Made by a program: the position numbers and the translations under genes. The notes below the pieces were generated by a model. It was not told the DNA's origin. It did no database searches and worked only from the letters and a program-made list of their open reading frames with translations. This document shows, one piece after another, positions 17,294 to 26,900 of a DNA stretch of 64,000 nt. Each line of letters starts with the position of its first letter. The stretch's first letter is position 1. This DNA is from Gp6-AA40 sp035711805 (GTDB lineage: Bacteria > Acidobacteriota > Vicinamibacteria > Vicinamibacterales > UBA2999). The stretch is from positions 1 to 64,000 of the forward strand of contig DASTBV010000147.1 in the NCBI GenBank assembly GCA_035711805.1. Direction: 5' to 3'.

Positions 17294-17340
17294 AAAACGC
17301 CGGGGCGAGAAACCCACGTTAACATTAGAAGTACGCACGG

Positions 17341-18102
17341 ATGAAAGCGAGTGTCTGCTCTCTGGTCGTTGTGTCGTTGCTGGTCGCGGGGTGTTCCCGC
17401 GCCGAGCGCGACGACGCGGCGCCGCCTCCAAACCGATCCGCGCCTGCTGCGGACGAGGCGCGCGCAGCTATTCGGCCGTTCGACTCGCCTGGGCCCGCTC
17501 ACGGCAGGCCTCGCGTCGTGTTTCTCGGCGACAGCCTGACGGCGGGATACGGTCTCCCGAAAGAGCAGTCAGTGCCATCACTCGTCCAAAAGCGGCTGAA
17601 CGAGGAGGGATACGACTACGAGGCCGTCAACCATGGAGTGTCGGGCGACACGTCCGCCGGGGGCGTCAGCCGGCTCGACTGGGCGCTCACTGGTGACGTG
17701 CGCGTGCTCGTGATCGAGCTGGGGGCGAACGACGGCTTGCGCGGGCTGCCGGTCGAAACAACGAAAGCGAATCTGTCCGACATCATCACGCGCGCGAAGG
17801 CGCGCGGCGTCACCGTCCTGCTCACCGGGATGGAAGCGCCGCCGAATCACGGACCGGCGTATACGGCGCAGTTCCGCCGGACGTTTGCCGATCTGGCCCG
17901 CGAACACCAGGTGGCGTTCGTGCCGTTCTATCTCGAGGGCGTCGCCGGCAATCCGGCGCTCAACATCGCGGATGGCATTCATCCCAATGCCGCAGGGGCG
18001 GCCATCGTCGAGCAGACGGTGTGGAAAGCGCTCGAGCCGCTGCTCGACGAAGACCGCCGCAGGGAGGCCCGCCTGAAGGCGGGCACGACGTCCAACCAAT
18101 GA
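17341..18102 (+). CDS. GDSL-type arylesterase/lysophospholipase (TesA-like), lipoprotein
   Basis: The 253-residue protein has a lipobox LVAGC (Cys 18). The SGNH hydrolase blocks follow: FLGDSLTAGYG with the nucleophile Ser about 65, a Gly in GVSGDTSAGG, ELGANDGLRG with the Asn, and DGIHPNAAG with the Asp/His pair about 211-214. This matches the TesA branch, known for thioesterase, esterase and lysophospholipase activity in the periplasm. It forms an operon with the ABC ATPase (ATGA overlap) and permease, the same partnership as tesA-ybbA-ybbP in enterobacteria, where tesA is divergent instead. Confidence 0.9.
   Translation: MKASVCSLVVVSLLVAGCSRAERDDAAPPPNRSAPAADEARAAIRPFDSPGPAHGRPRVVFLGDSLTAGYGLPKEQSVPSLVQKRLNEEGYDYEAVNHGVSGDTSAGGVSRLDWALTGDVRVLVIELGANDGLRGLPVETTKANLSDIITRAKARGVTVLLTGMEAPPNHGPAYTAQFRRTFADLAREHQVAFVPFYLEGVAGNPALNIADGIHPNAAGAAIVEQTVWKALEPLLDEDRRREARLKAGTTSNQ
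18067..18084. repeat. Variant 18-bp palindrome GCCCGCC-TGAA-GGCGGGC
   Basis: A perfect 7-bp stem with a TGAA loop lies inside the last codons of the arylesterase gene and encodes ARLKAG. It is related to the copies at 8215 and 22875. Confidence 0.6.
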
Positions 18103-18782
18103 TCGAACTGCGCGGCGTGTCGAAGACGGTCGACAGCGGAGGCCAACCGCTGACGATCCTCCATCCGCTCGATTACACGATTTCCTCCGGGCAGTTCGTC
18201 GCCATCGTCGGCCCGTCCGGAAGCGGGAAGTCCACACTGCTCGGCCTGCTCGCCGGACTCGACGCCCCATCATCCGGATCGATTGTCATCGACGGCACGG
18301 ACATCACGCGGCTCGGCGAGGATCAGCTGGCACGGCTGCGCGGCGAGAAGATCGGATTTGTGTTTCAGTTCTTCCACCTGGTGCCGTCGCTCACGGCGTT
18401 CGAAAACATCTTGATCCCGATGGAGATCGCCGGCCGGCGCAACGGGAACGAGCGCGCTCGCGAGCTGCTGCACGAGGTCGGCCTGACGGATCGCGCCCAC
18501 CACTATCCGTCGCAATTGTCCGGCGGCGAACAGCAGCGAATCGCCATCGGCCGCGCGCTGGCGAACGATCCGCCGATCGTGCTGGCCGACGAGCCGACGG
18601 GCAACCTCGATTCGACGACGGGACGTCACATCATGGAGCTGCTGATGCGCGTGCATCGCGCGCGCAATACGACGCTGGTCCTGGTGACGCACGACGCCGA
18701 ACTGTCGTCGCTGGCCGACACGCGGCTGGTGCTGCGCGACGGGCGTCAGGTCCTTCCGACTCCCGCGGAGGCGCTGCGATGA
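18099..18782 (+). CDS. ABC transporter ATP-binding protein, YbbA/LolD type
   Basis: The 227-residue ATPase has Walker A GPSGSGKST (38-46), the signature LSGGEQQR (140-147), Walker B IVLADEPTG (160-168) and the switch His in LVTHDAEL. The short form and its FtsX-like permease partner place it in the MacB/LolD/YbbA group. The ATG at 18099 overlaps the upstream stop (ATGA) and its own stop overlaps the next ATG, so the three genes are translationally coupled. Likely role with 18779: extracting or moving a lipid, lipoprotein or toxic hydrophobic compound at the inner membrane. Confidence 0.92.
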   Translation: MIELRGVSKTVDSGGQPLTILHPLDYTISSGQFVAIVGPSGSGKSTLLGLLAGLDAPSSGSIVIDGTDITRLGEDQLARLRGEKIGFVFQFFHLVPSLTAFENILIPMEIAGRRNGNERARELLHEVGLTDRAHHYPSQLSGGEQQRIAIGRALANDPPIVLADEPTGNLDSTTGRHIMELLMRVHRARNTTLVLVTHDAELSSLADTRLVLRDGRQVLPTPAEALR

Positions 18783-21310
18783 CGTTCGTCGTCCGGATGG
18801 CGCTGCGCGAGATCCGTGCCTCGTGGCAGCGGCTGCTGTTCTTCTTCATCTGCATCGCCGTCGGCGTGGCTGCGATCGTGACCATCCGCTCGGTCATTCA
18901 GAGTGTTCGCGCGGGCCTCTCGCGCGAGGCGCGGACGCTGACCGGCGCCGACTTCGTGATTACCAGCGATCGGCCGTTCACCGAGAACGTGCTGGGCGCG
19001 GTGGAGCGGGAGCGGCAGGCCGGTAGAGTCACCGAGGTCGTCAGGGCGATGGAGATGGCGACGATGGTGCGGCCGGCGGACGGCCGGCCGGGCACCAAGA
19101 TGGTCGAGTTGAAGGCCGTCGAGCCGAGATTCCCGCTCTACGGCAGCCTGACGCTCGAGTCCGGCCGCTACTCGCACGGCCTGCTCACTGGCGGGGGAGC
19201 GCTGGTGCGGCCGGAGCTGCTGGCGCAGTTGCGGCTGCGCGTGGGCGACCGCATCTTCATCGGTACGCGCCCGTTCGAGATCCGCGGCGTGATCAAGGAA
19301 GAACCCGGCCGCAACGTCGGTGCCTTCAGCATCGGCCCGCGTGTGCTGATCGATCACGCGGATCTCGAGTCGACGAACCTGCTGTCGTTCGGCAGCCGCG
19401 TGTCGCGCCAGCTGCTGCTGCTGCTGACGCGCGAGGGGCTCTCGGAAGCGGAGACCAACCTGCGGGCGTCGTTTGCCAACGAATTCGTACGTGGCCGGGG
19501 CTTCTGGTCGAATGCGGATCGCATGGGACAGAACCTCGGACGGGCGGAGAACTACCTCAGTCTCGTCGGTCTGGTCGTGCTCATCCTCGGCGGGATTGGT
19601 GTGTCCAGTGTGACGCGCGTGTTCGTCCAGCAGAAGGTGCGCAGCATCGCCATCCTGAAGTGCATTGGCAGCACGACGAGTCGAATCCTCGCCATCTACA
19701 TGACGCAGGTCCTGCTCCTCGGGATCGCCGGCAGCGTGCTGGGTGTGGCGATCGCCGGAGGTGTCATTGCGGGACTGCCGCGTCTGGTCGGCGATGTCAG
19801 CGCGCTGCTGCAGGCGGACTATGGCCTGACGGCGGCGGCGGTCGCTCAGGGCCTGGCGATCGGGCTGCTCGTGTCGCTGCTGTTCTCGCTCGTGCCGCTC
19901 CTCGACATCCGCCACGTGAAGCCGGGGCTGCTGCTGCGGCAGGATACGCCGGCGGCGAAGCGGTTCGACTGGCTGAAATGGATCGTGACGGCGGCCGTGG
20001 CGGCGGCGCTGGTTGGCGTGGCCGCGTGGCAGGCGGGGTCGCTGACCGTTGGTCTGGTGCTCTCGGCAGGGTTCGTCGCCGTCGCCGTCGTGCTGCATCT
20101 TGCCGGGATGCTCCTCGTGTGGGCCGTGCAGCCGCTGCGCTACGCGCGGTCGTTCGCGCTTCGCCACGCCGTGCTGCACGTCGGACGGCGCGGCAACCAG
20201 ACGCGAGTGATCCTCCTTGCCGTCGGGCTTGGCGCGTTCTTCATCCTGGGCGTGAGGACGCTGCAGGCGAACCTGCTGAGCGACTTCTCGGTACAGGTTG
20301 GCGGAGACGCGCCGGATATGTTCCTCATCGACGTGCAGCCGGCGCAGCGTGATCAGGTCGCCGCGCTCCTCGATTCCGAGAACGGCGCGGCGCCGGCACC
20401 GCGCCTGATTCCCGTGCTGCGTGCGCGGGTGGTCGGCGTCGAAGGGCGCGAGCTGAACCTGGAGTCGTTCGAGCAGGTCAGGGGCCGCGGCGGGCTGGCG
20501 CGCGAGTTCACCGTCACCTACCGGCCGCATCTCGAGGGCAATGAAGAGGTGATCGCCGGCCAGTGGTGGGACGCGGCGCCCTCCGCCGAACCGGAGGTCT
20601 CGATCGAGGAAGGATTCCTCGAGCGCCAGCGGATTCAGGTTGGCGATCGGATGCGATTCGACGTGCTCGGCCGCGTCATCACCGCGCGTGTCGCCAGCAT
20701 TCGCCGCGTGCAATGGGAGGATTTCCGCGCCGGCGGTTTCATGTTCGTCTTCCGGCCCGGTGCGTTCGACGGCGCGCCCCACACCTATATTTCGACCGTC
20801 CGCGGACCGCAGGACGCGGGCGAGCGTGCGCGGATGCAGGCTGCGGTGGTCGCGCAGTTCCCGAACGTCTCGATTATCGATCTCCGTGAAATCCTTGCCA
20901 CGATCCGGAACGTCGTCGACAAGGTGACGCTCGGAGTCACCGTCGTCGGCGGGCTCGTGCTCTTCAGCGGGACATTGATCCTGATCGGGGCGGTGTCGAT
21001 GACGAAGTTCCGCCGCGTCTACGAGGCGGCGATTCTGAAGACGCTGGGGGCGAGCAGCCGCCTGATCGCGGCGACATTGCTGCTCGAATATGGCGTGCTT
21101 GGCGCCATCGCCGGCACCATCGGCGCCGTCGGCGCGATTGGCCTGAGCTGGGCGATTGCGACATACGCGCTCGAACTGTCGTGGACCGCCGCGCCGGCGC
21201 TGACGATTGGTGGAATTTTCGCAACCGCGGGATTTGTCGCGGCCGTCGGCGTGCTCGCCAGCGTCGACGTCCTGCGGCACAAGCCGCTGGCCACGCTGCG
21301 CGCCGAATGA
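18779..21310 (+). CDS. ABC transporter permease, YbbP-like with two FtsX domains
   Basis: The 843-residue protein has an N-terminal transmembrane helix after MTFVVRMALREIRASWQRLL, a large periplasmic domain, and a first FtsX-like core around residues 260-365 (VFVQQKVRSIAILKCIGS). Further helices, a second periplasmic domain and a C-terminal FtsX-like core (YEAAILKTLGASSRLIAATL) follow. This two-core, roughly ten-helix plan is that of YbbP. Coupled to the ATPase by an ATGA overlap. Substrate unknown; the arylesterase partner suggests acyl or lipid chemistry. Confidence 0.88.
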   Translation: MTFVVRMALREIRASWQRLLFFFICIAVGVAAIVTIRSVIQSVRAGLSREARTLTGADFVITSDRPFTENVLGAVERERQAGRVTEVVRAMEMATMVRPADGRPGTKMVELKAVEPRFPLYGSLTLESGRYSHGLLTGGGALVRPELLAQLRLRVGDRIFIGTRPFEIRGVIKEEPGRNVGAFSIGPRVLIDHADLESTNLLSFGSRVSRQLLLLLTREGLSEAETNLRASFANEFVRGRGFWSNADRMGQNLGRAENYLSLVGLVVLILGGIGVSSVTRVFVQQKVRSIAILKCIGSTTSRILAIYMTQVLLLGIAGSVLGVAIAGGVIAGLPRLVGDVSALLQADYGLTAAAVAQGLAIGLLVSLLFSLVPLLDIRHVKPGLLLRQDTPAAKRFDWLKWIVTAAVAAALVGVAAWQAGSLTVGLVLSAGFVAVAVVLHLAGMLLVWAVQPLRYARSFALRHAVLHVGRRGNQTRVILLAVGLGAFFILGVRTLQANLLSDFSVQVGGDAPDMFLIDVQPAQRDQVAALLDSENGAAPAPRLIPVLRARVVGVEGRELNLESFEQVRGRGGLAREFTVTYRPHLEGNEEVIAGQWWDAAPSAEPEVSIEEGFLERQRIQVGDRMRFDVLGRVITARVASIRRVQWEDFRAGGFMFVFRPGAFDGAPHTYISTVRGPQDAGERARMQAAVVAQFPNVSIIDLREILATIRNVVDKVTLGVTVVGGLVLFSGTLILIGAVSMTKFRRVYEAAILKTLGASSRLIAATLLLEYGVLGAIAGTIGAVGAIGLSWAIATYALELSWTAAPALTIGGIFATAGFVAAVGVLASVDVLRHKPLATLRAE

Positions 21311-21366
21311 AGGTGTACAATCACGGATTGTTCCACCCTCGGAAATCGCGTTAAGGAATCGTGGAC

Positions 21367-21702
21367 ATGAACGTGGAGATCTTTCGGGACGCGTTGCTGC
21401 GCAAGCGCGGGGAACTGCTGGGCGGCCCCGCGGCCAAGCCGCTGCAGTGGACGATGGAGAACAACTCCGGTCGTCAGGGCGACATGGCCGATCAGGCCAG
21501 CGGGAACAACGAGGTTCACATTCAGCTGAAGCTCAAACAGACGGACGCCAAGATTCTGCAGGCCATCGAGGGTGCGCTGCGGCGCATCGACGAGGGCACC
21601 TACGGCGTCTGCCGGGACTGCGGCGAGCCGATCGCGGAGGCGCGTCTGATCGCGATTCCGTGGACGCGCGTCTGCATCAGCTGCAAAGAGAAGCAGACCT
21701 AG
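21367..21702 (+). CDS. DksA/TraR-type C4 zinc-finger regulator
   Basis: The 111-residue protein has an N-terminal coiled coil with the tip motif DMADQA (39-44). That matches the DxxDxA signature through which DksA acts in the RNA polymerase secondary channel. The C4 zinc finger is formed by C82, C85, C103 and C106. Known role: modulating transcription initiation, often with ppGpp. The ATG at 21367 is preferred over a GTG at 21361 because AAGGA lies nine bases before it. TACAAT at 21316-21321 may be its -10. It could also be a TraR-like paralogue. Confidence 0.85.
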   Translation: MNVEIFRDALLRKRGELLGGPAAKPLQWTMENNSGRQGDMADQASGNNEVHIQLKLKQTDAKILQAIEGALRRIDEGTYGVCRDCGEPIAEARLIAIPWTRVCISCKEKQT

Positions 21703-21729
21703 CACGACAGACGTAGGCAGAACCGCCCG

Positions 21730-22233
21730 ATGCACAAAGACGAGCTCCGCCAGCTGCTGACCGATTTCACCGCCGAACGGCTGGCCATCCTCCAGCGCCA
21801 CGAGGCGTCGGCCCGCGTGGTCAGCCACTACGACTTCAACAACACGTATCAGTACGTGATCGCGCGCGAGGAGACGCACCTCGCCTGGACGCAGAACGCC
21901 CTGGCGGAATTCGGCGTGGCGCTGCCGGCGCCCGCCGCGGCGCTGCCCGTTCCGGACGCGCCGAAGGGCAAGAAGCTGCAGCCGGCGGCGTTCCGTCCGA
22001 TCCTCGAGGAGGACGCCCGCACGCTGCGCGCGTTCGTCGATCGCTGGCGCCCACGCGTGGACGTCATGACGCATGCGCGGCACCGCACGATGCTCAATGT
22101 CATTCTCGGCGAGTCGCTGGAACACGTGCGCCTGTTCGAACAGGGCGCGGCCGGTGACGAGGACCTCCTCGGCCGCCGCACCAGCCTGGCCGAGCGCGTC
22201 GGCGCTGTGCTCCCGCATCGGTGGATGGAGTAG
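21730..22233 (+). CDS. Ferritin-like helical protein, hypothetical
   Basis: The 167-residue, all-helical protein has two repeated metal-ligand-like patterns, YVIAREETHLAWTQ and NVILGESLEHVRLFEQ. They resemble the E..H pairs of ferritin-like diiron proteins. A Pro/Ala-rich linker (about 65-80) joins the two halves. No signal or membrane segment. It lies 28 bases after the DksA-like gene and may be cotranscribed with it. The function is inferred only from the helical E-x-x-H spacing; the number of ligands is lower than in rubrerythrin. Confidence 0.6.
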   Translation: MHKDELRQLLTDFTAERLAILQRHEASARVVSHYDFNNTYQYVIAREETHLAWTQNALAEFGVALPAPAAALPVPDAPKGKKLQPAAFRPILEEDARTLRAFVDRWRPRVDVMTHARHRTMLNVILGESLEHVRLFEQGAAGDEDLLGRRTSLAERVGAVLPHRWME

Positions 22234-22394
22234 CGGGGGTCCTTTGGTCCCTGGTTCTTCGTCCGTGGTCCGTCCGTGGTCCGTGGTCCGGCCGTAGTCC
22301 TGGGTCCTTGGTGCGTTAGGCATGGACCCGGGACGTGGGACCAAGGACGGACCAGGGCCTAAGGACGGACCAAGAACCAAGGCCCAAGGACTAA
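22231..22394. repeat. Low-complexity inverted-repeat hairpin, GGTCC/TTGG type (locus B)
   Basis: The left arm (about 22238-22313) is made of GGTCCGTGGTCCGTCC-like words. The centre is CGTTAGGCA and the right arm runs to AAGGACTAA at 22386-22394. It shares GGACGGACCAAGAACCAAGG with locus A (12848-12867 there, 22363-22382 here). The stop of the upstream gene is at its left edge, and the folK ATG is inside its right arm. Confidence 0.82.
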
Positions 22395-22855
22395 GCAGCT
22401 CAGTAAACGTCGCCATCGCGTTAGGCAGCAACGTCGGCGACCGCGGCGCGACGCTGCAGTCCGCCATTACACGCCTTCAGTCGATTCTCAGCGGCATCCG
22501 CTCCTCCGCATTCCTCGATACCCCGTATGTGGGCGACGATGTACAGCCGCCGGTGCTGAACGGCGCTGTGACCGGTGTCACCGCGCTCGATGCGCATGCA
22601 CTGCTGGAGCGGCTCCTCGCCATCGAACAGGAGTTCGGCCGCACACGCCCGTACGGAGGCGCGCCGCGCACGCTCGATCTCGATCTCATCCTGTACGGGG
22701 GCATGGTGATCGACGAACCCGGACTGATCGTCCCTCACCCCCGGTTCCGGGAACGGCGGTTCGTCCTCGAACCGCTGGCGGAAATCGCGCCGGACTGGCG
22801 GGATCCGGTAACTGGTCAGACGGTTTTGGAACTGCTGGAGGCCTTGTCCAGCTGA
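22322..22855 (+). CDS. folK: 6-hydroxymethyl-7,8-dihydropterin pyrophosphokinase
   Basis: The enzyme transfers pyrophosphate from ATP to 6-hydroxymethyl-dihydropterin in folate synthesis. The core starts VNVAIALGSNVGDRGATLQ and contains the family landmarks FLDTPYVGD, EFGRTRPYGGAPRTLDLDLI and HPRFRERRFVLEPLAEI, and the length suits the family. The only in-frame ATG, GTG or TTG before the core is the ATG at 22322, which lies in the right arm of a repeat hairpin. The predicted protein therefore carries 27 extra residues coded by the repeat (KDGPGPKDGP). A non-standard start nearer GTA AAC is the alternative. Confidence 0.9.
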   Translation: MDPGRGTKDGPGPKDGPRTKAQGLSSSVNVAIALGSNVGDRGATLQSAITRLQSILSGIRSSAFLDTPYVGDDVQPPVLNGAVTGVTALDAHALLERLLAIEQEFGRTRPYGGAPRTLDLDLILYGGMVIDEPGLIVPHPRFRERRFVLEPLAEIAPDWRDPVTGQTVLELLEALSS

Positions 22856-22874
22856 TCCCAAGACGATGCGGTTG

Positions 22875-22892
22875 GTCCGCCTTCAGGCGGAC
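22875..22892. repeat. 18-bp palindrome GTCCGCC-TTCA-GGCGGAC
   Basis: Identical to the copy at 8215-8232. On the minus strand its loop reads TGAA, and that TGA is the stop codon of the GT87-like gene, so the hairpin also lies at the convergent ends of folK and that gene. Confidence 0.7.
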
Positions 22893-23863
22893 CTGCTGGC
22901 GTGCTGGAGCCGGTAAATCAGCACGCCAAGCAGGACTGCGGTTGCCACGTATGTGATCGCCCCAATCCGGACGACATTGGGAAACAGGCTGTGCAGCCCG
23001 AGAGCGGCGGCAGCCGCGAGATTTCGTCCCGCCCGGCGGTCAGGAACGATGAGCGCGATCAGCAGGTGGCGGCCCGAATTGGCCAGCAGCCCGGCAAACA
23101 ATGCGAACGGCACCAGGCTCCAGCCGATACGGTCCTCTTCGTTGAAATCACTGCGTTTCTCCACGAACGAGAGGAAGGCGGTCACCGAGCCGGCGAGGAG
23201 CAGCGCGCCGGCGATGTCGAGCCAGTCGTTGCCTTTCCGCTCGGTGGCAAACGTGTAGATGCCGAGGTAGTCGTTCCAGACCAAGTAGGGCAGCACGAGC
23301 CCGGCGATCAGGATCCCGGCATAGCTCCACGCCGTCGCGCGCCGCATCCGCGGCACATACCGTGCGTAATAGAGCGGCAGCAGCTTCATCGTCGTCGCGG
23401 CGGCCATCAGCAGCGCGGCAGCTGGCTGCCGGCCTCGTCGCGCCAGGAGCAGCGCTCCCATTACCACCGCGAGCATCACGAGATACGAGCCGTCCTGCAC
23501 GTAGACGAAACGGTCGGCGAAGAACCCGAAATTCAGATACAGCAGCGGAAAGAGATACCAGCGCGTCTGCAGAAAGTACCAGGCGGACGCGGCAAGAAAC
23601 GCCGCGGCCAGGATCACCGTGAGGCCGTAAAGCCCGAGGCCCGTCCGTTCGCCAGCGGCGTACATCGCCGCCTGCGCCAGGCGCACCGCGGGCGGGTAGG
23701 GCGCGGACTCCTCCTTCGTCCACGTCTCGGCTTCGAGCGGGCTCTGATCCAATCGCGCCTTCGTGTACATGTCGCGCACGTCGTTCAGGACGACCTTGGC
23801 GCCATACATGTCCGCGATGGTGTCCGGTCCGTAGGTCGCCGGCTGCGAGAAAGACGGCACCAC
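22883..23863 (-). CDS. Polytopic membrane protein, GT87/DUF2029-like glycosyltransferase
   Basis: About 326 residues with eight or so transmembrane helices. The loop between helices carries NDVRDMYTKARLDQSPLEAETW, and the frame ends LLGVLIYRLQHASRSA. The pattern fits the GT-C-fold GT87/DUF2029 family, which uses polyprenyl-phosphate sugars to mannosylate or arabinosylate envelope glycans. The only standard start is the GTG at 23863, but the open frame continues upstream and encodes a good first helix (HLILLATALAILFFAA), so the true N-terminus is probably at a CTG near 23974 or further up. It follows the RND pump gene. Confidence 0.7.
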   Translation of the reverse strand: MVPSFSQPATYGPDTIADMYGAKVVLNDVRDMYTKARLDQSPLEAETWTKEESAPYPPAVRLAQAAMYAAGERTGLGLYGLTVILAAAFLAASAWYFLQTRWYLFPLLYLNFGFFADRFVYVQDGSYLVMLAVVMGALLLARRGRQPAAALLMAAATTMKLLPLYYARYVPRMRRATAWSYAGILIAGLVLPYLVWNDYLGIYTFATERKGNDWLDIAGALLLAGSVTAFLSFVEKRSDFNEEDRIGWSLVPFALFAGLLANSGRHLLIALIVPDRRAGRNLAAAAALGLHSLFPNVVRIGAITYVATAVLLGVLIYRLQHASRSA

Positions 23864-23990
23864 GGCGGAAAGGTCAGCGTATTGCCGGGGAATTTTCTGA
23901 GCGGCGAAAAAGAGGATGGCGAGTGCCGTCGCCAGGAGAATCAGATGCTGGACTCTCCTGGGAACGGCGAGCAGTGCGGCGTCGATCGTC

Positions 23991-26900
23991 TCAGGCGTGA
24001 CTCGACTTCCGCTTCCAGATACCGCTGAACCCTTCTTCGAACAGCGTGTAGACGGCCGGCACCAGGACGAGGGTGACGAGCGTCGACGTCAGCAGGCCGC
24101 CGATGACGACGCGGGCCAGAGGCGCCTGCAGCTCGCCGCCTTCACCGAGCCCGATGGCCATCGGCACGAGGCCGAGCATCGTGGCGATCGACGTCATCAG
24201 GATCGGCCGGAGACGCGTGCGTCCGCCGATTTCCACCGCCTCGCGGAGCGGGATCCCGTCGCGCCGGCGCAGCGTGTTGATGTAGTCAACGAGCAGGATC
24301 GCGTTGCTGACGACGATACCTGCCAGCATGATGATCCCGATGTAGGCCTGCATGCTGAACGAGGTGTTCGTCAGCAGCAGCGACAGCACCACGCCGATCG
24401 CGGCGACCGGCACCGAGAACATGATGATGAACGGATCGCGGAGCGATTCGTACTGCGACGCCATGACCGCGTAGACGAGCAGGATGGCGAGGATCAGCAC
24501 CATCCGCAGCTGCGCGAACGATCGCGCCTGTTCCTCGAGCTCGGAGCCGAAGCCCACGGAGAAGTCCGGTGGGACGCGGATCTGGCTGAGGCGGCTCTGC
24601 ACCGCCTTGACGGCGTCGCTGAGTGGAATCTCGATCTCCGCGTTCACGCGGGTGACGCGTTCCATGTTCTTGCGCTGAATCTGCGTCGGACCGGCCTCGC
24701 GGCTGACGTGGAGGATGTTCTTGGCGGGAACGACCTGCCCGGTCGGCGTGCTGAGCAGCACGTCGCCGACGTCGGAAATCTCCTCGCGGTCCGCTTCACG
24801 CAGGCGGACGACCACCGGATATTCGTTGCCGCGTTCGCGGAACTGCGCCGCCGTCGTACCGGCCACGTTGGTCTGGATCGTGGACGCCACACTCTGCACC
24901 GACATGCCGAGCATTGCCGCCTTCGGCCTGTCGACGCGGATGGCGATCTCTGGGCGGCCGTCCTCGCGGCTGAGGCTCACGTCGGCGATGCCGGGCGTGT
25001 TCTCCATCAGCTCGCGCGCATCCTGCGCCACGCGGCGGGCGTCGTCGAGGTCATGTCCGCGAATCTCGAGCTGGAGGCGGCTCGCCTGACCCTGGTTGTT
25101 GGTCCCGCCGCCGCTGAGGAAGCGCATGATCTGGTTGTTGCCGCCTGAGGGGTTGGCGCGCACGACGACACCCGGCAAGATGCCATTCAGCTGGCGGCGC
25201 AGGTCGATGGCGACCTGCTCGTTCGTGCGGGTGCGCTCGTCACGCGGCTTGAGAATGAGCCGGATCTGACCGCGGCTGGTGTTGCCGCCGCCCTGCCAGT
25301 TGTTTCCACCGCCGCCGCCCTGCGTGATGATCGTCGTGGCTTCCGGGACGAGCTCCTTCACCCGGCTTTCGACGGTCAGCAGTGCCTGCTCGGTCGGCTC
25401 GATGCGCGTGCCCAGCGCGAGCTCGACGTTGATGTTGACTTCACCCTCGTCGGTCTGCGTCACGAGCTCGCTGCCAACCCTCGGGTAGAGGACGACGGCG
25501 AGCACGACGAGCGCCGCGGCGCTGCCGATGACCGTCGGACGATGCTGCAACGCAACGTGGATGGCCTTCCGATACCCCTCGTCCATCCCATCGAGGAAGC
25601 GTTCGCTGAGGCGGTAGAAGCGCGCCATGATGCCGGTATCGGCGGCCTCTTCGTCGGGCGTCTTGAGCCAGCGCGAGCAGAGCACCGGGACGATCGTCAC
25701 CGCAACGAAGAGCGACATGACGAGCGAGAACATCACGACGACCGACAGCTGCGTGAACATGATGCTGGCCGTTCCGGAGAGGAACAGCAGCGGCAGGAAC
25801 ACGGCAATATGGGTGAGCGTCGAGGCAAGGATCGCCGACCACACTTCCTCGCTGCCGTCGATGGCCGCCGTCATCCGGTCTTTACCCATGTGCAGGTGCC
25901 GGTGGGTGTTCTCGAGCACGACGATCGCCGCGTCGACAATCATGCCGATGCCGAGGGCGAGCCCGCCGAAGGTCATGGTGTTCAGCGTGAAGCCGCCGAA
26001 GTAGAGCAGCGCGAACGTGCCGATCACCGACACCGGAATCGACGTGCAGACGATCAGCGTCGAGCGGAAATCGCGCAGGAAGGCGAAGATGATCAGGACG
26101 ACGAGGATGCCGCCGACCATCGCGTGTTCCTGGACGTTGTCGATCGCGCGGGAAATGAACCGGGAGTTGTCCTGGACCACGGTCATCTTGAGGCCGGGAA
26201 CCTCGTTGTTGACGCGCGCCACCTCGGCGTGCACGAGCTTGGCGACTTCGACCGTGTTCTTGCCCGACTGCTTCTGAACCTGGATCTGGATGCCCGGGCG
26301 CCCGTTGATGCGCATGAAGTTCCGGCGCTGCTCCGTCGTGTCCTTCACGTCGGCGATGTCTTTGAGGTAGACCGGAACGCCCTGGCGGGTCATCACGACG
26401 AGGTTGCGGATGTCCTCAACGCTCTGGAACTGTCCCTGGCTGCGGACCAGGAACGTCGCGTCGCCCTGATAGATTTCGCCAAGCGGGGTGTTCTGATTTT
26501 CCTGCCGCAGCGAGCTGACGACCTGGGTCACCGACAGGTTGAGCGCGGTGATCTTTTCCTTCGAGAGGTCGACGTGGATCTGCCGGCGCAGGCCGCCACT
26601 CACGTTGACGGCCGCGACGCCGTCCAGCCGCTCGAACCGCGGCGCGATCTCGTTCTGCGCGATCTCACGCAGCGTGACCGGGTCGTAGTCGCCCTCGATG
26701 CCGATCTGCGCCACGGGCAGCTGGCTCGGGTCGAACTTCTGAATCGTCGGGGGATCCGCATCCTCCGGCAGACGCGCGCGAATGCGGTCCATGCGCGTGC
26801 GCACTTCATCGGCCGATTCAGCGAGATCCGAGCCCCATTCGAAGTTCAGCTGCACCTGGCTGTTGCCCTCCGACGAGGAGGACTCGATGCGCGTCAGGCC

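Noticed and set aside
18746..21280. Long open frame (844 codons) antisense to the ABC permease
   Set aside because: High-GC shadow of a well-supported gene; its product is rich in Arg, His and Asp with no domain.
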